Source: Glebionis coronaria
Lineage: Eukaryota; Streptophyta; Magnoliopsida; Asterales; Asteraceae
Reading direction: 5' to 3'
DNA length: 64,000 nt
Assembly: GCA_025667525.1 (NCBI GenBank)
Contig: CM046882.1
Span: 528,886,618 to 528,950,617 of the forward strand
Of this stretch, positions 54,482-64,000 are shown piece by piece. The position numbers were made by a program, and so were the translations under genes. Under the pieces are notes generated by a model. That model was not told the origin of the DNA. It saw nothing but the letters and a program-made list of their open reading frames with translations, and made no database searches. The stretch's first letter is position 1. Each line of letters starts with the position of its first letter.

Positions 54482-54785
54482 ATGGTGAGATGCCCTATTT
54501 GCAACTCGATTGCCATCATCAAAACTTCATTGACACCAACAAACCCAGCCCGAAGATTTTATTGTTGTTCAAAAAGGTTAAGTTTTAATTTTGATTAGTT
54601 TTTATAACCCTAATTAAGTTGACCTAATTTTTTGATTTTTCAATTAGGGTCAAAATCATGGGATTGTTGATTGGTACGATCCTCCTATGTGTCCAAGATC
54701 ATCACAAATCATTCTTGGGCTTTTACGATCAATGAATGACCTTCAAGGGAAACTAGAACAAAAAATGTTCAAGCTAGAAGAATGA
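54482..54785 (+). CDS. GRF-type zinc-finger protein, two exons, one-base frame problem
   Basis: Small predicted nucleic-acid-binding protein. Exon 1 (ATG 54482 to 54576) gives MVRCPICNS...NPARRFYCCSK: a CxxC pair and the GRF-like RRFYCC core. An intron with GT (54577) and AG (54646-54647) follows, about 71 bases. Exon 2 (54648-54785) in one frame gives HGIVDWYDPPMC and ILGLLRSMNDLQGKLEQKMFKLEE then TGA, the classic second half with a short helix. The third metal ligand position reads QNHG rather than CG. With these splice sites the frame is off by one, as if one A were missing in the A-run before the donor (five As seen), so the gene is either slightly broken or spliced differently. A 3' region with no feature runs to about 55120. 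It stands opposite to a MULE transposase. Confidence 0.65.
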
Positions 54786-55138
54786 AGATGATTCTTTTTT
54801 TAGTTGGGTACTTTTTGTTGTTTGTCTACTTTTTAAGTGATAATGGAATAGTAAGTGTAGGTTCTGGTGGCTTTTGGTAATCACTTGTTAGTGTACTCTT
54901 TTGGTAATGAGTGAAGACGTAGTTCTAATCTGTTACTTTGTACTCTTTTGCTAATGAATGCAATGAAAAATCCATGTTTATTGGTATAAGTTCTTTACTT
55001 TACAATGAATCAATAAAAAGAAATGCAGGTTTAATCGAGATATTAATAAGATTTAATAAATTTCTTTCAACCAACAAAAGCAGGAATACATTAAAGTTGC
55101 CTGCATTTTCAGTAAAGCACATTTAAACTAAAAAAACA

Positions 55139-55558
55139 AGTAAATTAAGTAAACATACCTTTTGCCTATCAGATATGAAAGTAAAGTTTGAGTTTCTGCA
55201 TAGGTCTAGATCATCACCAAGACAGTCAAGAAACCACTTCCATGAATCCTTATTCTCATACTCAACTATAGCATAATCAAGTGGGTAGATTCTATTGTTT
55301 GGATCTACCCCAACAACAGTCAATATTTAGCCAGGAAAATCACCAGATAAGAAACAACCATCAAAACCTAAAATGTCTCTTAGTCACGCCTTGAATCCAT
55401 CTTTTAGAGGACCTAAACAAACATAAATCATTTTTAATTGTCTTTCACTACTGTTTATGTCTTCAGGCCTTTCAACATCTATCTTAATTGTAGTATTTGG
55501 ATTTCTTTCCTTTAATTCTAAACAATAATTTCTCAAGTGTGCATAATGGTCAATATTG
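55139..55558 (-). pseudogene. MULE (Mutator-like) transposase fragment
   Basis: MULE transposase DDE core, minus strand. Reads HYAHLRNYCLELKERNPNTT, RIYVCLGPLKDGF-like (here MIYVCLGPLKDGFKA), then ILGFDGCFLSG with the first catalytic Asp, VVGVDPNNRIYPLDYAIVEYEN, DSWKWFLDCLGDDLDL and FTFISDRQK with the second Asp. TGA and TAA interrupt the same frame near 55388 and 55328. After DRQK a donor-like AAAGGTATGT starts, and a possible acceptor TGCAG follows near 55100, but the next sequence does not continue the domain, so the zinc finger and third acidic residue are missing. The N-terminal part is cut by a LINE at 55559. Confidence 0.8.
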
Positions 55559-56065
55559 TTTTTTTTGAACGGCTTTGCATTAAAACAACTCACTAGCAAG
55601 AAGCTAGAGAAAAAATTACACAGATATTGTACAAGCTTTGATTGGGTCAACAATCCAATCAATCCAATTCGGTTTAATTTTCCTATTCCTATTTAGCAAC
55701 CAGGAATGAGAAAGAATTTTAATCTCATCAACAAGGATATCTTTTCTAGGAGGTTTAGATCAAAACAAACACGGTTACGATAACGCCATATGATCCAAAA
55801 TATAGTTTGAACAACCGCGTCAAAACACAACTTGGGAATTAAGTTAAAATTAACTAAATCCCCCCATGATAAAAGATCAGATATAGACTTTGGGTAGTCC
55901 GCCAACCGCCACCATTCTTTAACCGAAGTCCATATATTCGAAGCCACCAAACAGTCCACGAAAAGGTGTTGAGCATCTTCTAGACCTTGATCGCATAACG
56001 GACATCTAAACGAGTCTAAATCGATCCCATTCATAAGCCATCTTTTTAGCTCTAAACACCATTTT
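55559..56065 (-). mobile_element. 5'-truncated LINE (L1-type) 3' end inserted in the MULE transposase
   Basis: Minus strand. The zinc-binding domain at the end of a plant LINE reverse transcriptase is clear: FRCPLCDQGLEDAQHLFVDC, then IWTSVKEWW and FWIIWRYRNRVCFD (56034-55693). The coding sequence is followed by a short 3' tail and ends in eight As (T-run 55559-55566 on plus). Beyond the A-run the MULE frame resumes. Truncation at the 5' side is typical for LINE insertion. I could not see a clear target duplication. Confidence 0.78.
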
Positions 56066-56924
56066 TTGATTTATAAGTTTTTATTTATGTAAATTAAAGT
56101 TGAAGTTATAAATATTTTATTTTATAAAGTAACACGTTTTGTGTGCAAAAATCAAATACTTCTATAATTAGTTATATTTTTTCAAAAATTTAAATACTTT
56201 GAAAAAATCTAAATTTTTTTAAAATAATAAAAGCTAAATTATTTTCAAATTTCATTAAAAAAATTTCAAATATAAAATAATGGTGAAGGAATTTGATGGA
56301 GAAAAATTTAAAATAAAAGTATTTACGTTAAATTTGTGAAAAAAAAAACAAATTTTTTTTAAGATAATTAATAAACATCAGTTTTATAAATTTATATCTC
56401 TTATTTTTTGGACATGATAATTTTATTATATCTCTTATTTTTGGCATAATGATAATTTTATTTTTAACTAATTAATTTATAACTTTTTTTAAAATTTGTA
56501 ATAATACATTCAGTGAAGATAATATAGTAAATTTAATTTATATATCTATTATAATCTATTTCTAAAACTGGACTATTAATTTAAAACGTCTAGCAAAAAA
56601 GGAACTTAACTATGATGGTGTTTAATAGTAACTTAAATAAATTATAAAAAAACTAAATTTATTAAGTCATACAAAATTTGTTTGTTTATTACATAATAAA
56701 GTAAGATGTCTGAAAATATTAAATAATAAAACGTAAAAATGTCTGCATTAAATTATTTATTAATTAAACATTAAACGTGACTTAACTAAAAATAACTGTG
56801 TGATCCAGAAAAAAATTAAAAAAAAAACATAAATCAAAATACTTTCCCCCAATATTTGTTTAGGGTTTATGTAGAATTTTATTACAACATAAATAATATT
56901 TTCAGACCAAACCAGTAAACCAAA
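56066..56924. other. Very AT-rich intergenic/promoter zone
   Basis: No gene seen. Long A and T runs. The last 80 bases before the SR45-like ATG contain TTTAGGGTTTAT, a common plant promoter/leader word, and look like a 5' untranslated region. Confidence 0.5.
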
Positions 56925-57198
56925 ATGGTGAAACCAGGCCGTGGTAGATCACCATCCGGTTCATATTCATCATTGTCCGGTTCATCTCGTTCCCGGTCCA
57001 GTTCCTACACTTCTTCTTCTTCATTTTCACTCTCTCGTAGCCCTATCCCACGCACCCCAAAAAAAAGGTCATCACATTTTTATAAATTTTATATTTATTC
57101 ATTTTCAACATTGTGTGTTTATTTTAATTGTTTGTAATGTTGTTTTTGTTTGATAGTTTTGGTGATGGATTGAAGCGTGGTCGTTCTCCACCTCCAAG
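56925..57198 (+). CDS. SR45-like: SR45/RNPS1-like splicing factor, exons 1 and 2 (partial gene)
   Basis: SR45 is a nuclear RS-domain protein of the spliceosome and exon-junction-associated complex. Exon 1 (56925-57067) starts MVKPGRGRSPSGSYSS and continues with Ser/Arg pairs to SRSPIPRTPK. A GT donor is at 57068-57069 and an AG acceptor at 57155-57156. Exon 2 (57157-57198) adds FGDGLKRGRSPPPP, in frame across the junction, and ends at a GT donor (57199). Exon number, start motif (MVKP/MAKP) and the proline-rich step after the RS region match the first exons of plant SR45. The RNA-recognition motif and second RS domain are not in the window. Downstream is repeat DNA (LTR K, copia H), so either intron 2 is huge or the gene is severed. 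I cannot decide. Confidence 0.7.
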
Positions 57199-58565
57199 GT
57201 AATTGTTTTGGATTTTGGAGGTGTTTGTTTAACCTTATTTATTGGCGCGTATTTGGTTTATTCTAAAAGTTGTTGGTTTATAACTTTATATAAGTTTGAG
57301 TATTCACTATTGGACATGGTGACTTACTCAAGTGTTTATTCATTATATAAATGACTTAGTTACTGGTCTGAGTGAAGTGAAGTGATAGTTTGACTTGCGT
57401 TGACTTGGCGTCTTACGACGGGTCAATGTCAAGAGTGCAAGTGTTTAAGCGAATAGTGTTGGATAAATGGGATAGTATGGATTCACTTGGTTCGGGTCAC
57501 TAGTTATGAAGTATGAATACTTCGAAAATATTTGAGTCATATTATACTTAGTATACATCGATATTTGAGTTCGAGTCTTAACGCGCGCCTTATTTTGATA
57601 GGTTGCAGTTTTTGTGTTTACCGGGCATCCATATCGTCGGCGATCGTCGTCTGAATTAAGTATTCACTTACCTTGTGGCTTAAGGTGAGTTCAGAGCCCT
57701 TTTTACTACTTGCACATTGTTTCTAAACGCGGGGTGAGATTTTACATGGTGGAACACATTCGTTTAAACTGTATGTTATCCTGAACTTGTATGCTATCCA
57801 GAAATTGTATGTTTTCCAGAACAGTTTTCATTGTTATTATTGCTTTTAATCTATAGCCTTAAGTTTCCTCTCCCGATCATGAACCGTTAATTTTCTAGTA
57901 ATACCTTTTTTTAAGCGCGAATGTTGTGGGTGGATCCATCGGGATTGACAATCCCCGTCTCGTAATACTTTGACGCATTTCATTTGTTTCATACTTGAGT
58001 ATTTAGGCTGAATACTCCCTAGAGGAACTTACATTGATGTTAAGCTTCGGTTCATGAACTAAATAGAAATAATAATGGTTTCAGATTATGGTCAACGTAT
58101 ACAACCATTTTCTCTATTTCTTGTTTTTCAAATGATCTATGTGTTCCACATCTTTAATGCTAAACCTATTAATATCACTCAACTTCGTGTTGACCTTTTT
58201 CATGTTTAATCTCAGGTAATATTACTTAAGTTTGCTTGGATGGGAGCCCGCAGTATATGTTCGCAGCTTGGAGATTTCTGTGTTATTTTAAAGTTGGTTT
58301 TAGTAAAACCTGACAGAAGTTTATTCTATATTTTTTATAACTATACTCTGATAACTATATGTTACAAAACTATGTGTAAATAATAGAATTTTCCGCATAT
58401 AAAACTCTGTGACCACTTGTTTAAAAACTCTGATGTTTATGATGTAATGCATATGTCTTTATTACGTCAACTTTGTGTCAAAAGTATTTCAATGTTTCTT
58501 GTACCATGACGTGGCACCCCAGGTTGCCTACGTGTTTCTTTGCCTATTTTTGGAGGTCTCACACG
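57199..58565 (+). repeat. LTR fragment K (Tekay-like, plus orientation)
   Basis: No gene. AAGGTGAGTTCAGAGCCC (57682-57699) and TAAACGCGGGGTGAGA (57725-57740) repeat the order and spacing of blocks in LTRs A, I and J; CACTCAACTTCGTGTTGACC at 58174 recurs in LTR I. Both ends are uncertain. The first tens of bases belong to SR45-like intron 2. Confidence 0.5.
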
Positions 58566-59466
58566 TGACACCAAGATTACACGAACGACCTAGATCAATT
58601 TTCTGTAGTCACTAAACAAAATTAAGTAGAAATCAATTAATTGGAAGGGGCAAAGGGCAATCCCCAAAGAGGGAAACCGGATGAAGGGTCATTTACTTCA
58701 TTAATTGAGGCAACTAAGGGTCAAAGAGTTGAAAGTTTTATGGACATAAAATTAAATAGTCGTGTGATAGGATCGAACTCGGGATTACGGGATTGCACAC
58801 AATACGTAAAGGATTAATTAATTTTAATAAATATATTCATTTATTAAAATATAAATCGAGCTTATTTAACGATCGTTAATAATTAAAAGTTAAGTGTAAA
58901 CGAGCGTTATGGAATTGCATAGAAAAAAAACAAGAACGGAAAGTTCTGGAAACCCCTTGGGGTTACTATAGCCGTCGGCTATATAGAGGAAAAGGGGAAG
59001 GAGGATTAGTTTCCTAATATTGATTTAGGCTTGGGGAACAAGTTATGTAATCCTATAAATACCCCATCAAGCCTTCATAATTTTTGTCTCTTCCCCTCTT
59101 TCTTGTCTTGCGATTGCAAACCTTAACCCACACAAGGTTTCAGTTTGATTTTCGTATTAGCTATAATTCACAAGTATTGAAGCTCTGGTTTATTAGTGCT
59201 AGCATCACGATTTATCAGTTGCATTACGTGTGTACAAGAGCGTAATATAGTTTCACTATAAACTATATCTTGGTGTTCTCCATATAAACCCTAATTCGTA
59301 TTTCGCCGGTGTTCTTGAAGATTTGCTCTAGCTAAAAGGTATGTAAACCCTAACTCGATTAATTATGAATGTGTTATTAATTATGATCTTGTTAAACGCT
59401 TCCGCTATGTGTGCTTTGATCTTAATTAGGGTTTTACATAATTGTTATGAGTGATATAAACCTTCA
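58566..59466 (+). repeat. Element H 5' LTR (copia), left border approximate
   Basis: Ends ATAAACCTTCA at 59466, just before the primer site. A TATA box (TATAAAT) lies at 59054-59060, followed by CT-rich leader (CTCTTCCCCTCTTTCTTG). The TGACACCAAG start at 58566 is a guess. Confidence 0.55.
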
Positions 59467-59467
59467 G

Positions 59468-59479
59468 TGGCATCAGAGC
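59468..59479 (+). promoter_or_regulatory. Element H primer binding site
   Basis: TGGCATCAGAGC, one base off the common tRNA-Met site TGGTATCAGAGC. Confidence 0.75.
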
Positions 59480-60978
59480 CGTTTTAACATGTTATAATTA
59501 TCGAGATCTAAAGTTTTTTTTAACTAAAATTGGTTTGAATTAAAATCACATGATGTTTTTTAGGTTTTCATTAAAATCAGGGTTTTGTTTTTTAAATTAG
59601 GTCGGTTTAGCCTATTTTTTTAAAAAAAAAGTTTTTTTTGAAACCCTAAAAATTTACATGGTGATTATCTTTAGATGTTTGCATGAAGTAATTGTTATGT
59701 CATGTTTTGGTTACGATCCGTAGAGAGATTTAATTGTTAAGATTATGTGGGGAAGATCCGTGATGAACATGCATGTTTTTTCACGGATCATATGATTTAA
59801 TGCTATTGCTTTATTTGATTCAAAAGTTTTAAAATCAGGGAAGACTTTTTATGTTTATAAAAACCCTAGATTTTATGTTTTGAATAAATTGTTATGCTTG
59901 TGGCTATTTGATTTAGTTTTTTTGTACCTACTTGTTTTCATACGTTTTTTATTGATTGTATGTTGTAAACAAGGGTAATTTTTTACAAGATAAATTAATA
60001 TGGACTAAATCATATAAAAAAATTAATGAATTGTTTTTTAGATCTAATTGACATATAATTTGCGTTGATCGGAATTGCAATAATAACTTGACGGCCTACT
60101 CAACTTTGACAAACTATAAAGTGGGTATAACGCACCGTTGGTCATGGACCCGGTTAAGGAAGGAGGTGTTATGCTTCAGAGCTGACCAAATTCCTGGCTT
60201 GCCTGTGCGTCAAAGTTGGAATTACCTACGGTTATTATTTACATAATTCCTTAAGGTTGATTTAACCGCAAATTCACATCCGAAACACAATGAATAAGGT
60301 TATTACTTTGTGCTTTAGCCAAGTTCTAGGAACGTGAGGCGTGAATTGTTGTGGGTAAAATCTTTAATTGGTTTAACCAATACCTCAACTTGCAAATAAA
60401 TGGCGAAATTTTAGTCTCACCAAAAATTTTACTAAAAGGTTTTATTAAACTTATGCTATGGAGATGTATGCATGCTTCTCCATACATGATTTTTACACAA
60501 AATCAATACCCTTAAAATTTAAGTCTTATGCCATCTAATTGACGAACACTTGAAGTTACAATTGTCGTCATATGAGATTTTGGACGATGTTGTAATGGAA
60601 AGAAAACTTCATGACTGAATAAGATTGCACATGAAGGTTTTACGTTCTTTAGATAAGATGACTTGATTGAGTTATTCAGTGAGATCTGGAAACTTAAGGC
60701 ATAAAGTAGGGATGAAACATGTATACGATGCAAAGAGACTTTTGGCAACGTAAATCCCTAAAAATATCTAGAAATTGAAAATGTGTCTGTCAATTATTGT
60801 TCGACAAGTTACCATATTGAGTACATTTATCACTAGCAGATCAACTGATGTGATAAGTTTACGTCAATGTGGATTCTAGTTTTCAAGGAAAATACTATGG
60901 TTTCAATTACCGGGGTAATTTTATATTCTTGAATGGTATTATCGAAAATACTAATATTTTGAACTTATTTCTGTAGAA
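59480..60978 (+). other. Element H leader, about 1.5 kb non-coding
   Basis: No open frame of note and no second LTR. It contains T-rich and A-rich runs (59510-59640). Confidence 0.5.
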
Positions 60979-61850
60979 ATGGCTTAACCCGATAACAATG
61001 CGTTAAGTACTGCATTTAAGACTTATCTTGAACGTCAGGAATTAATTGGCTTAAACTTCAAAGATCGATACCGCTCACTAAGAATAGTTCTCAGAGTAGC
61101 GGGTACTTTTGATTACTTGACCAGGGCGTTACCTGCGCCCCTTGGCCCTAATGCTACTCTAGTTGAAAGACTGAATTATGAGGCAGAGGTTAAAAAGCAC
61201 AACGATGTGGCTTGTTTAATGCTCTGAAAAATGGCTCCTTTCTTGCAAAGGAAATTTGAGCTATATGCTCCAAATCAAATGCTTGAAGAGCTCAAGGCAA
61301 TGTATGAGAAGCCTCAGGCTGTGGAGATCTACGACTTGGTAGATGCTTTGCACAGTTGTAAGCAAGCCCCTGGGAAATCCGTTAGTGCACATTATCAAGA
61401 GATGAAGGGTTACATGGAACAGCTCATCGCACTAGGGAAATCCTACGACAATGATATGGCAATTAACCTAATCAATAGGTCTCTTAATCGGGACTTTAAT
61501 GATTTCGTTAGGAACTTTAATATGCATTGCGCGGGGAAGACAGTGAATGACTTGCACGCAATGCTCATTGTCTACGAAAAGGGTATAAAGGACAAGGCAA
61601 GTACATCTGCTCCTACCCCTCATGTGCTTTATGTACAAAAGGGTGGAGTGAATAAGCCAAAACCGCACAAGAACAACAAGAAGGGAAAGGCAAGGGTGAT
61701 AAGGGAAAACAAGTTGCGACTTATCCTAAACCCAAGCAGAACTTTGTCAAGAAGAAATCTCAGAAGGATGAGACTTGTAAACATTGCAACACAAGTGGTC
61801 ACTGGAAGAGGAACTGCCATCTTTATCTCGAGGAGTTGCGAGAAATAAAG
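60979..61850 (+). pseudogene. gag: Element H gag with zinc knuckle
   Basis: Copia gag (UBN2-type). ATG at 60979 is followed by TAA as the third codon, then the frame continues DNNALSTAFKTYLERQELIG, YRSLRIVLRVAGTFDYL. A second stop TGA occurs at 61225-61227. Then comes open sequence LMAPFLQRKFELY, KQAPGKSVSAHYQEMKGYMEQ, NLINRSLNRDFNDFVRNFNM, TVNDLHAMLIVYEKGI. A frameshift near 61690 leads to the knuckle C-K-H-C-NTSG-H-WKRN-C (CX2CX4HX4C, 61776-61817). The first stop probably came from a one-base change in the second or third codon. Confidence 0.85.
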
Positions 61851-62148
61851 AAGAAAGCTGAGCTTGGTGCTGCAGCGTCTTCAGGTAACTTATATTTGAT
61901 AGAGTTATTTAATCTTACATACAAATCAAATTCCTGGGTATATGATACGGGATGTGGTATTAACATTTGTAATACTATGCAGGGATTTGAGTTGGAGAGG
62001 AAGCTTACCTATGGGGAACAATTTCTGCATGTGGGCAATGGCGCACAAGTAGCGATTGAAGCTATAGAAACATTTAATCTAGTTTTACCTTCGGGTCTAG
62101 TACTGAGATTAAATAATTGTCATTTTGTACCTAAAATTGTTAGGGTCT
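61836..62148 (+). pseudogene. Element H protease region, cut by Cassandra
   Basis: Aspartic protease domain in copia pol. SWVYDTGCGINIC holds the catalytic DTG, followed by YGEQFLHVGNGAQVAIEAI and LRLNNCHFVPKIVR. Open until the Cassandra insertion at 62149; beyond it the frame would continue into the integrase pre-domain at 62759. Confidence 0.85.
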
Positions 62149-62221
62149 TGTAACATCCCGTCTACTCAGACTACAATATTGTCCGCTTTGCCCGCGGGCT
62201 CACAGCTTTGCTTTGTGGCCC

Positions 62222-62305
62222 TCTTGTAAGTACTTCCCGGCTGGTCACCCAACCCAGTACTACTCTGACATGAGCACACTTAACTGCCAGTTCCTAAGAA
62301 CCCCA
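62222..62305 (-). repeat. 5S-rRNA-like sequence in Cassandra 3' LTR
   Basis: On the minus strand it reads GCAGTTAAGTGTGCT-like box A, GAGTAGTACTGGG, then GGTTGGGTGACC and GGGAAGTACTT, matching the 3' two thirds of plant 5S rRNA with its internal pol III promoter boxes. It is a retroelement-borne copy, not a 5S gene. Confidence 0.88.
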
Positions 62306-62570
62306 CTTGCAGTAGACCACAAAACGCGTTGTGTCATGAGAAGGCGACTGTTATCTTATGAACCATGGATCTCTCCTGGCCACAGCCGATGTGGGATTTG
62401 CCTAGGGTGTCACAATCACCCCCCCTTCAGGGCTCATCGTCCTCGATGAGGTTTGCCCCACCATCCCGAACGGCTCAGGAGTGGCTCTGATACCACTTGT
62501 AACATCCCGTCTACTCAGACTACAATATTGTCCGCTTTGCCCGTAGGCTCACGGCTTTGCTTTGTGGCCC

Positions 62571-62654
62571 TCTTGTAAGTACTTCCCGGCTGGTCACCCA
62601 ACCCAGTACTAATCTGACATGAGCACACTTAACTGCCAGTTCCTAAGAACCCCA
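62571..62654 (-). repeat. 5S-rRNA-like sequence in Cassandra 5' LTR
   Basis: Second copy of the same block; intermediate element reads GATTAGTACT (one change from the left copy). Confidence 0.88.
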
Positions 62655-62758
62655 CTTGCAGTAGACCACAAAACGCATTGTGTCATGAGAAGGCGACTGT
62701 TATCTTATGAACCATGGATCACTCCTGGCCACAGCCGATGTGGGATTTGCCTAGGGTA

Positions 62759-64000
62759 TGTTGGATCTTGGATTTATTCACACTATTGATAATAATAGAA
62801 TTTATGTTTTCAAAGATGGTTTATTCTATTTTGATGCAATTTCTGTGAATGGTGTTTTTGAAATTAACATGCATGATAATAATTCCAAGAGAAAGATTGA
62901 TTCTGTATTCAGCATGAATAAGAAGAGAAAGTTAGACAAGAACTCTTCTTATCTTTGGCATTATAGACTTGCCCATATTGGGAAGACTCGCATACAAAAG
63001 CTTCAACGTGATGGTTTTTTGGAAAATATCAATGATGAATCATTTGATAAATTTGAGTCTTGTATCTTTGGAAAGATGACCAAGAAACCTTTTAATAGCA
63101 ATATTGAAAGGGCTACTGATCTACTTGGACTTATACATACTGATGTGTGTGGACCACTTAGACATGTGTCAAGGAAAGGTGTTAGCTACTTCTTAACATT
63201 TACGGATGATTATAGCCGTTATGTTTATGTTTATTTACTTAAGCATAAACATGAGGTATTTGAAACATTCAAAGTATTTAAAGCGGAAGTAGAACTGCAA
63301 CTAGGAAAGAAGATTAAAGCTCTTCGTTCTGATCGAGGTGGTGAATATTTAAGTCAAGAGTTTAAAGATTAGTTAAGTAAGAACGGAATTGTTCAGAAAC
63401 TTACTTCTCCATATACTCCACAACAAAATGGTGTATCTGAAAAGTGAAATCGTACATTATTGGATATGGTGTGATCTATGTTTAATCTTACAACTTTACC
63501 TTTATCCTTTTGGGATTATGCTTTAGAATCTGTTGTTCGTATTTTGAATATGGTTCCCACAAAGAAGGTTGATAAGACACCATATGAACTCTAGCATGGC
63601 AAGAAGCCATATTTCTCTTATTTGAAAATTTGGGGTTGTGAGGCGTATGTGAAACGTGACTCTGGAGATTAACTCCAACAACGCTCAGTAAAATGTATCT
63701 TTGTAGGTTACCCTAAGGAACCTATGGGTTACTACTTTTATTATCCGTCTGAGAACAAAGTTGTTGTGGCTCGGTATGGAGACTTCCTTGAAAGTGATCT
63801 TGTAAATCAAGAATTCAGTGGGAGAAACTATGATCTTGAAGAAATTCAAGAAGATACATTGCCTTCTGAAAATACTAGCGAAGAAATTCCAATAGAGCCA
63901 GAAAGTCTAGGAGCTCCACCGGAATTAATTCCTCTACGTAGGTCTGCAAGGACTATACGTGCGCCAAACAAACTATATCTTAACATAGGGGATGATGAGG
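62759..64000 (+). pseudogene. pol: Element H integrase, with stops, open at the window edge
   Basis: Copia integrase. Pre-integrase segment LGFIHTIDNNRIYVFKDGLFYF, then the zinc-binding motif LWHYRLAHIGKTRIQ with C in ESCIFGKMTKKPF; a first Cys commonly seen there reads Phe (FESC). The catalytic Asp are in IHTDVCGPLRH and LRSDRGGEYL and the Glu region in PQQNGVSEK. In-frame stops: TAG 63370, TGA near 63446 and 63471, TAG near 63592, TAA near 63670. After the core come VPTKKVDKTPYEL, CIFVGYPKEPMGYYFY and the acidic linker to RT (LRRSARTIRAPNKLY). RT is outside. Confidence 0.88.

Larger units (their letters stand above)
62149..62758 (-). mobile_element. Cassandra TRIM, minus strand, complete apart from a clipped right end
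   Basis: Two LTRs (62149-62414, 266 bases; 62498-62758, 261 bases) start TGTAACATCCCG; the left ends TGTCACA while the right stops at CCTAGGGT. The 83-base interior has a C-run (minus-strand GGGGGGGTGAT polypurine tract next to the left LTR) and the reverse primer site TGGCTCTGATACCA next to the right LTR, so it reads right to left. Both LTRs contain a 5S-rRNA-like block. Left target duplicate would be GGTCT, but no copy exists at the right. No coding capacity; Cassandra is non-autonomous. Confidence 0.93.
58566..64000 (+). mobile_element. Element H: Ty1/copia element, runs past the right edge
   Basis: Order LTR, primer site, gag, zinc knuckle, protease, integrase on the plus strand. RT and the 3' LTR lie beyond the window. 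A Cassandra element sits between protease and integrase. Several stops and one shift mean it is not autonomous. Confidence 0.85.

Noticed and set aside
56925..57153. Second overlapping histidine/leucine-rich frame over SR45-like exon 1
   Set aside because: Shifted-frame shadow of the RS-rich exon; the SR45-like frame has the correct start, splice sites and continuation.
62222..62654. Two possible 5S rRNA genes on the minus strand
   Set aside because: Both lie in matching LTRs of a Cassandra element with primer site and polypurine tract; they are retroelement copies.

Overview
The window reads as a gene-poor, retrotransposon-dense stretch of a flowering-plant nuclear genome. It is AT-rich, carries Ty3/gypsy and Ty1/copia remnants on both strands, and has plant tRNA-Met type primer sites. 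The two accessory proteins beside copia-type remnants (29848-33230 minus, 47627-51246 plus) resemble repeat-encoded proteins I know mainly from Asteraceae (daisy-family) assemblies, so Asteraceae is my best guess. That is inference, not proof.

Layout, left to right. 1 to about 7956: a plus-strand Athila-like gypsy element whose protease has been deleted, with a candidate 3' LTR holding an unusual TTCCGAY array. About 7957-34272: a diverged Tekay-like LTR ('LTR I') cut into three pieces by insertions. The first insertion is gypsy element A (8245-23711, minus strand, target duplication ATTGA), whose right LTR hosts the non-autonomous element B (18570-21798). The second is D (24766 to about 33560, minus strand), whose short LTR hosts the B-related element C (24796-27438, target duplication GAGAG). 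D carries a decayed accessory ORF. 34273-35605: a further Tekay-like LTR fragment (J). 35606-52566: copia element E (RT/RNase H end, accessory ORF, tandem repeats, 3' LTR), split by gypsy element F (36619-47434, minus strand, target duplication CCATG). 52567-54205: gypsy element G on the minus strand (gag, primer site, LTR).

54206-57200 is the least retroelement-like part. It has a probable MULE end, a two-exon GRF-type zinc-finger gene, a broken MULE transposase on the opposite strand, a 5'-truncated LINE inserted in that transposase, and the first two exons of an SR45/RNPS1-like splicing-factor gene. After 57200 come another LTR fragment (K) and copia element H, which runs off the right edge. 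H's pol is interrupted by a minus-strand Cassandra TRIM whose LTRs carry 5S-rRNA-like sequence.

No retroelement ORF here looks intact. The only candidate host genes are the SR45-like 5' exons and, less surely, the GRF gene. The main value of the window is a precisely readable nesting history: four elements have terminal target duplications, one empty site is visible, and small lesions can be placed to the base. It also shows unusual cis-sequences: palindromes and 10-mer arrays in B and C, a motif like a splice donor shared by several LTR families, and hexamer arrays.
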